Source: Symbiodinium natans (Eukaryota; Sar; Dinophyceae; Suessiales; Symbiodiniaceae). From it: a DNA stretch of 64,000 nucleotides. The DNA is taken from assembly GCA_905221605.1 (NCBI GenBank), contig CAJNDS010002358.1, forward strand, positions 1 through 64,000. The letters are read 5' to 3'. This document shows positions 59,310-64,000 of this stretch, piece by piece; within the stretch, counting starts at the first letter, position 1, and each line of letters opens with the position of its first letter. The notes beneath the pieces were generated by a model. It was not told where the DNA came from. It saw only the letters and a program-made list of their open reading frames with translations, and did not search any database. A program made the translations under genes and the position numbers.

Positions 59310-59465
59310 TTAGGGATTAGGGTTTAGGGCTTAGGGTTCAGGATTTAAGGTTTAGGGTTTAGGATTTAGGGTTTAGGGTTTAGGGTTTAGGGTTTAAGAT
59401 TTAAGATGTTAAGATTTTTTTAGGTTTTAGGGTATAGGGTGAAGTTTAGGGTTTAGGGTTTGTCA
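59310..59465 (+). repeat. TTTAGGG tract with TTTAAGAT variants
   Basis: Lies inside the 4-kb insert, upstream of the first nested ORF. Confidence 0.9.
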
Positions 59466-59546
59466 GGAACTAACTGTGCACCTGTGGAGCTTTTGGCCGT
59501 GCTGCCGTGCGTCGGTCAGCAGAGCTTGTAGGTGTGCTTTCCTGCC

Positions 59547-60947
59547 ATGACTGAGTCTGCAACGGCTACTGCGTCAGGGCCAAAGCCGGCCCTGGCCCCA
59601 AGCCTTCCTCCCACGGCATCAGAAGCAGGCAGTCTGTGTGCAGGAGGCTTCGACTTCGTGGAGCGTGCTGTAGGCCCACGCCTTGCTGAGAGGCTGGCAG
59701 CGCCTCGTCAAGGCTCACGAGGTGGAGATGGCCAGTCTGAAGAGGGCAATGCTGAGGGCGCGCAGCAGGAAGCTGGTTCGTGCCGCGCTTGCCCAGATGC
59801 CAAGGCGAAGGGCTCACCCTTTTGTGGCAAGCACAAGAGGGCTTTCCAGTGCATCCAGGGTCGCTGCTGCAAGAAGAACAAGGAGGGCTTCTATGTGGAT
59901 CCAGACGCAGCAGCTGACTTCCACAAGATATTCGGTGAAGGCAGAAACCCCCCACCGAATGTCACTTTGGCCAATGAAGTCGTTTTGGATTTCTGCATCG
60001 ACAATCCAGATGGCAAGGAGGCCAGTGGAAAGAAGCGTGGTGGTCAGCTGAACTTGAACAAGTACGTGAACAGGGTGTACGCCTCCCTGTCTCAGGGCAG
60101 GCTCGAAGACGACTGCTTATGGGACGAGGAAATATTCGTCAACAAATTCCGGAGCTTGCGGGGATGGAGCCAAGAACACTCGCGCACTAAGTTCCTGCAG
60201 CTGCTCCATGACCCGACTGTTTACAAAGACGAGGGAGGACTCGGCGGTACTCCTAGGGTCGCCGTACCCCCGAGCTGGACGGGTGAAGAGAGAAACAGGA
60301 GGAAGCGTGAAGTTGGAGAGCAGAGAGCGCTGGAGCGAACTGCCAAGTCGTCAAGAATTTCAGACCAGGACTGCGGCCAAATTGTGGCAGAGCTGGACAG
60401 TGGGTTTCAGTTCCGTGATGTTTCCTGCTTGAAGTCCTCGGCTTCAAGTTGGACAGCCCCGCTGCCTGCTGCTGCCATAACTAACATGGATGGTCAGGGC
60501 GCAGCCTCAGCCGTGCAGATAGTGTCCAGCGTGGCGAAGAAAGTTGGCGGCAAGCTAAGCGAGGGCAAAGGAGATGGCGCCTCTGGTGACGCGAAAGAAG
60601 GTAGTGGCGCGACCCCTCCACAGACCAGCCCAACAAAGAGTGATGCAGACAAGCGAGCTGCCAAGTTCGACATTGAAAGGCTAAAGACTTGTCGTGTCTT
60701 GGATGCCCTCATGAAAGATCATGAGAAGAAGATTGAGGAGGCCCTGAAGAAGGCCTGGGCTGCTGCCTTGGCTAGCGAGGCATCGGCTGATGACGACTTG
60801 CTCCAGCTGCTGAAGGAACGGGCCGGCATTGCCATCCACTGGCTTGGTTCTTTGCCTGTCGGTGCTGATGCCAGCAGCCTCAAAATGCAGAGGCTGGAGT
60901 ATGATGTGGAGGACACGTCAGGGCTTGCCTCTACGATTTCAAGTTGA
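59547..60947 (+). CDS. Nested ORF 1, zinc-motif protein of 466 residues
   Basis: ATG 59547 is chosen over the in-frame GTG at 59532; TAG lies just upstream, with TTGTAG as a possible acceptor. Seen: a low-complexity N-terminus, then CRACPDAKAKGSPFCGKHKR at residues 79-98, a C-x2-C-x10-C-x2-H pattern I associate with dinoflagellate repeat-family proteins, followed by FHKIFGEGRNPPP, LDFCIDNPDGKE and KFRSLRGWSQEHSRTKFLQL. A basic RNRRKREVG segment and a helical KDHEKKIEEALKKAW segment follow. Function unknown; nucleic-acid binding is a guess. It sits inside the interrupted methyltransferase-like gene, same strand. Confidence 0.8.
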   Translation: MTESATATASGPKPALAPSLPPTASEAGSLCAGGFDFVERAVGPRLAERLAAPRQGSRGGDGQSEEGNAEGAQQEAGSCRACPDAKAKGSPFCGKHKRAFQCIQGRCCKKNKEGFYVDPDAAADFHKIFGEGRNPPPNVTLANEVVLDFCIDNPDGKEASGKKRGGQLNLNKYVNRVYASLSQGRLEDDCLWDEEIFVNKFRSLRGWSQEHSRTKFLQLLHDPTVYKDEGGLGGTPRVAVPPSWTGEERNRRKREVGEQRALERTAKSSRISDQDCGQIVAELDSGFQFRDVSCLKSSASSWTAPLPAAAITNMDGQGAASAVQIVSSVAKKVGGKLSEGKGDGASGDAKEGSGATPPQTSPTKSDADKRAAKFDIERLKTCRVLDALMKDHEKKIEEALKKAWAAALASEASADDDLLQLLKERAGIAIHWLGSLPVGADASSLKMQRLEYDVEDTSGLASTISS

Positions 60948-61409
60948 AGTAGTAGGTCTAGGCTTGCTTGGATCGCTTCAAGCGATTTGTGCGTCATGCA
61001 GCCCTTTTTTTTGAGCTAATTACTCGCTTTGGTTGCAGGGCCGCTGAGCTTGCTTTTTCTTTCGCGTGGAGTGCTACTGGAAGGGGGGAGCTTCGCCGGC
61101 CTCGGGTTTAGGGCCTAGGTTTAGGGTTCAGGGTTTAGGATAGGGTGTAAGGTTTTAGGGTTTAGGGTGATGTTTAGGACCTGGTTGAAGTTCTTGCAGT
61201 ATCTGCCAAGTTAAGTTTTGAAGTAACTTTCCCAGCCCAGCCTCTTGGTGGATCTTAGGCGCAAGACCGTAGGCGTTGCGTCCATTTGTCCAGCATCATA
61301 GCAGGTCCTCAGAAACGTCTTGGATGGATGGGCTGTTTTTTGCAGTAGCAATCGTGGTCTCAAAAGCTTTGTTTCTCAGGCTCAACGTGTTTTCCCCTCT
61401 GTGCCGCAG
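60948..61409 (+). other. Spacer between nested ORFs
   Basis: Contains a degenerate TTTAGGG tract (61105-61170) and several pyrimidine-AG sites, the last TTTTCCCCTCTGTGCCGCAG at 61390-61409, a strong acceptor. Confidence 0.55.
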
Positions 61410-62927
61410 GAGCCGTGGTCGCGAGATTCATTTTCGCGTGCAGCTGAGAGTGCATCGGTGCCCCAAGACAAAATCCAGGCTGCTTGGGCTGAGCTTGTGA
61501 AGAGCAGTGGTGTCGACAAGACGTTGGAGCCGCATGACAAGATCACCGTCAGAAAGTCTGACCGGTTCACAGACGGTGGGCTAACTTACCGGGAGCAGGC
61601 GCTGCAAGCCGGACGTGCAGCTTTGCAGAACTCCTGGCTGCAGGATGATGGCCCTCCGCTTTCGCAGCCGCAGCTGCACCAGGAGGCTTTGCAAAAGGCA
61701 ATCGAGAATGTGAGGAATATGTTGCCCATGGAGAAGAAGTCGCTTGTGACCGCGACAGATGTCATGTTGTCTGTGCAAGGCATTCGGAATGCCGCTGATC
61801 CAGCAGAGCACGATGAGGTCCAGGACCGCGTGAAGGAGCAGGCCCTCTTGGTTGGTCAGCTCGGGGCAAGCTTGAAGTCTGCCACGACAGAGCTGAACAG
61901 CGTCATCAAGAAAAGGAAGGCACAGCTGGACAAGATGGAGGCTCAGAAGAGAACTGAGGCTCTGAAGGCTGAGAGCCAGAAAGCCGAGGATGAGAAGCGA
62001 AGGCTGCAGAAGCAGGCTTTGATGGATCCTTTCCGCTTGGAGTTTTCGGCAGTGCTGTTGCCAGCGCCCCTGCTCGTTTGCGCAGGAGATGCTGCTTTCA
62101 AAGAAGAGCAGTCTGCCAAGCCACATGTGTACTCCTGCCCCTTTGTCTTGAAGGAGTCGGAAGCTGTGAAGAAGATCCTGCAGAGCGACGCCGTCTCTTC
62201 CACCTTGAAGGTGTGGGCCCAAACCTTTCCTCGCTCGAAGGTGTGCCAGGCAAACAACCGGGTCATTGCGCCCTTGGACGCAAACCGTGGCAACGACGAC
62301 GAGTCCTTGAAGGAGCTGCTGCAGATGCTTGCGCCGAATAGCGTGAGCAATGGCTTCCCGCGCTTTGAGGCAGCAACGAACAAGTGGTTTTTGTTCGGCG
62401 AGAACGACACATCAATCAGCAGCGACTTTGAGCATGAGTTCCTTGGGAGCATCCGCCTGCAGGTGGGAGGCACCAGCCAGTTCTATGGCTTGCCTGTCGA
62501 TGCAATTGTATCAGCGCTTGGCGACAAGAAGCAAATCTCTGCCGCAGACATCGTTGCTTACGTTGCTGGCTTGGACCAGGCACGCCTGCAAGCCATCAGC
62601 GAGGCAAAGTCGCCCCTGGTCTTCGGCAGCCAAGAGCCTGAATCGATCCTGGTGGTACCGCCCGGGTGGGTTATGTCCTACGCGACAGTTGGGGACGGGC
62701 CAGCAGCTGCAGTGCATGGACTCCGCAGAAGTGTGTTGCTCAATGAAACCCTGCAGGCCAGTGCGCAGAAATACGAGCTCATGCTGGCCAAAAACGTGGA
62801 GGCAAAGGAGCAGGCGTGGCTTCAGTTCCTCAACAGCCTCGCCACTGCAGAGATGAAGAAGTCGAAGGCTTCCGCGAAGGCCTTTCCAGCAGCCAAGGTG
62901 GCTCCAATGGCAAAGCCTGAGGCGTGA
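61410..62927 (+). CDS. Nested ORF 2, coiled-coil protein, about 505 residues
   Basis: No ATG occurs in the first 130 codons of the frame, so it is best read as an exon entered at the acceptor ending 61409: EPWSRDSFSRAAESASVPQD. A long charged coiled coil lies at about nt 61870-62030 (KKRKAQLDKMEAQKRTEALK), then an unassigned globular part with VIAPLDANRGNDDESL and ESILVVPPGWVMSYATVG. The C-terminus KSKASAKAFPAAKVAPMAKP is lysine/alanine-rich. The frame ends at GAGGC|GTGAGG, which also looks like a donor. Product unknown; probably the same transcription unit as nested ORF 1. Confidence 0.75.
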   Translation, partial: EPWSRDSFSRAAESASVPQDKIQAAWAELVKSSGVDKTLEPHDKITVRKSDRFTDGGLTYREQALQAGRAALQNSWLQDDGPPLSQPQLHQEALQKAIENVRNMLPMEKKSLVTATDVMLSVQGIRNAADPAEHDEVQDRVKEQALLVGQLGASLKSATTELNSVIKKRKAQLDKMEAQKRTEALKAESQKAEDEKRRLQKQALMDPFRLEFSAVLLPAPLLVCAGDAAFKEEQSAKPHVYSCPFVLKESEAVKKILQSDAVSSTLKVWAQTFPRSKVCQANNRVIAPLDANRGNDDESLKELLQMLAPNSVSNGFPRFEAATNKWFLFGENDTSISSDFEHEFLGSIRLQVGGTSQFYGLPVDAIVSALGDKKQISAADIVAYVAGLDQARLQAISEAKSPLVFGSQEPESILVVPPGWVMSYATVGDGPAAAVHGLRRSVLLNETLQASAQKYELMLAKNVEAKEQAWLQFLNSLATAEMKKSKASAKAFPAAKVAPMAKPEA

Positions 62928-63276
62928 GGGGCACGAGCTTGATGAGGTCCGGCCCAGAGTCCAGAGTTGTTGATTTTTGAGTGAGGCCTCACGTTTTCCA
63001 CATACGCCTCATGTAGTCGCACGCGCTTTGGATGTATCAGGGTTGTGGCTTCCTGCTTCCTACGAGACAGCTTGCTTCGCTCGGGAATTTTGAATCTTGT
63101 ACCATGCTTTAGCTGGCCGCCGGCCCCAGCACAGAAAAGCAAGTCTCAGAGCTGGGAGCCTTGCTGTCCGCAAGAAACAGCGAAGTAATTTTGCAGCTTC
63201 ATGTGCCGAGTGTCAGTTGTTGCGCACAACAAACATGTCGGATGTATGCTGTTAGAGTCGTGTCTGCTCCCCTCGC

Positions 63277-63286
63277 AGGACATGGG
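63277..63286. repeat. Direct repeat AGGACATGGG, right copy
   Basis: Second copy; the AG closes a consensus polypyrimidine acceptor. Confidence 0.8.
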
Positions 63287-63881
63287 TATGCGATTGCCAG
63301 ATGAGTGGCTTTTCTGTCATTGTGGCAATGAAATTTCACCTGATGCTTTGAAAGTTCTTACAGATAGTGGGCCAGATGACAACCTTTGCCCGGATCATGT
63401 TTTCACTGGGCTGTTGGAGTGCTTGCCCCAAGACCATCGTGACCGACTTCTCAGCATGCGCCCGCCGAAGCGGGCCAGCCGCTCTGCAGCAGCTGCCTGC
63501 TACAGCGCGCAGAGGGCATATATGACTGCTTTGGAAAGTGAGCTGTTCACGGCGGGTGCCTCTGCAAAGTGTTGCAAACTGCACCCGGGTGAGTCTTGTC
63601 CCCTGTTCTGGAGCCCGTCAATGTCGATGGACAATGAGCAGACGCGACCGTTGAAGATGAACTTTTCAGGTCCAATGTGCACGCCGTGGACGAGCCAAGG
63701 CCCGCAGTTGGGGGACGCCGACCCTGCGATGGAATCCTGGAATTGCTGGATCAAGAAAATGAAGCACTCCGAGCTCGATCTCATCTTCATGGAGAATTCC
63801 GCTCGGTTTCCCTTCGCTCTCTTCGCAGACGAGCTGTCCCAAGTCGGTTACCTGTGCATTTATGTCATTTTCGACGCACAG
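63279..63881 (+). CDS. C5-cytosine methyltransferase-like protein, second part (motifs IV and VI)
   Basis: Entered after GTGTCTGCTCCCCTCGCAG at a codon boundary: DMGMRLPDEWLFCHCGNEIS. Seen: PPKRASRS, AKCCKLHPGESCPLFW, then MNFSGPMCTPWTSQGPQLGD, the counterpart of motif IV (P-C with catalytic Cys), PAMESWNCWI, and DLIFMENSARFPFALF, the counterpart of motif VI, with ENS for the usual ENV. The frame then reads FDAQ|DLS; CAG|GACCTG at 63881 would be another AG|GA donor, and CCCTAAA repeats begin 17 bp later. The rest of the catalytic domain lies beyond the window. The family call is motif-based from memory. Confidence 0.62.
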
Positions 63882-63897
63882 GACCTGAGCATTTGCG

Positions 63898-63933
63898 ACC
63901 CTAAACCCTTAACCCTAAACCCTAAACCCTAAT
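63898..63933 (-). repeat. Telomere repeats, CCCTAAA
   Basis: Five units just after the methyltransferase-like exon, in the presumed next intron. Confidence 0.93.
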
Positions 63934-64000
63934 TTGGGAAGAGACATGCAACCTCATCGCGTTCAAATTTTCTAAGCCAAATTTTCCGGTTTTCGCCATA

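Noticed and set aside
61943-62473. 176-codon minus frame over nested ORF 2
   Set aside because: Antisense shadow; the + frame has coherent coiled-coil periodicity.
1-64000. tRNA and rRNA genes
   Set aside because: No cloverleaf or rRNA-like stretch was seen by eye; a covariance-model search would settle this.

Overview
The window reads as nuclear DNA of a dinoflagellate. Reasons: very many dispersed plant-type telomere repeats (TTTAGGG/CCCTAAA) far from any chromosome end; apparent AG|GC and AG|GA intron donors as well as AG|GT, as known for dinoflagellates; protein types I associate with dinoflagellate genomes (ATP-grasp D-Ala-D-Ala ligase-like, C5-methyltransferase with a CTPWT motif, a very large single-frame protein with DSSPQ and PGPLH motifs). 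I cannot name the species. No rRNA, tRNA or CRISPR was found, and no complete dinoflagellate spliced-leader relic.

Layout. 1-36 kb: no long reading frame. Short (40-190 bp) GC-rich islands alternate with telomere-repeat arrays in both orientations, with at least ten families of short foldback elements (about 90-165 bp) and with microsatellites and G/C homopolymers. Many islands read on the + strand as plausible protein pieces with polypyrimidine-AG on the left and AG|GT, AG|GC, AG|GA or AG|GGTTTAG on the right. I read them as small exons of one or more + strand genes whose introns are filled with telomere repeats and foldback elements. An open frame of 20-45 codons is not significant by chance alone, so each exon call is tentative; the recurring pattern is the stronger argument. 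36.9-38.2 kb: a D-Ala-D-Ala ligase-like gene with one missing base. 38.3-51.9 kb: more islands, including a WW-domain-like exon. 51.9-57.4 kb: one uninterrupted frame of over 1,800 codons. 58.3-58.5 kb: a 10/11-bp minisatellite. 58.8-63.9 kb: a C5-cytosine methyltransferase-like gene in two parts (motif I, then motifs IV and VI), separated by a 4,060-bp segment with a 10-bp direct repeat at its ends and two further large ORFs inside.

Working together: no operon logic applies. The methyltransferase-like gene, the two nested ORFs and the possibly transposase-like giant ORF suggest that mobile or formerly mobile genes occupy the right end, while the left part is exon-poor, repeat-filled gene body. 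Where exon reading frames compete, this is said in the entry.
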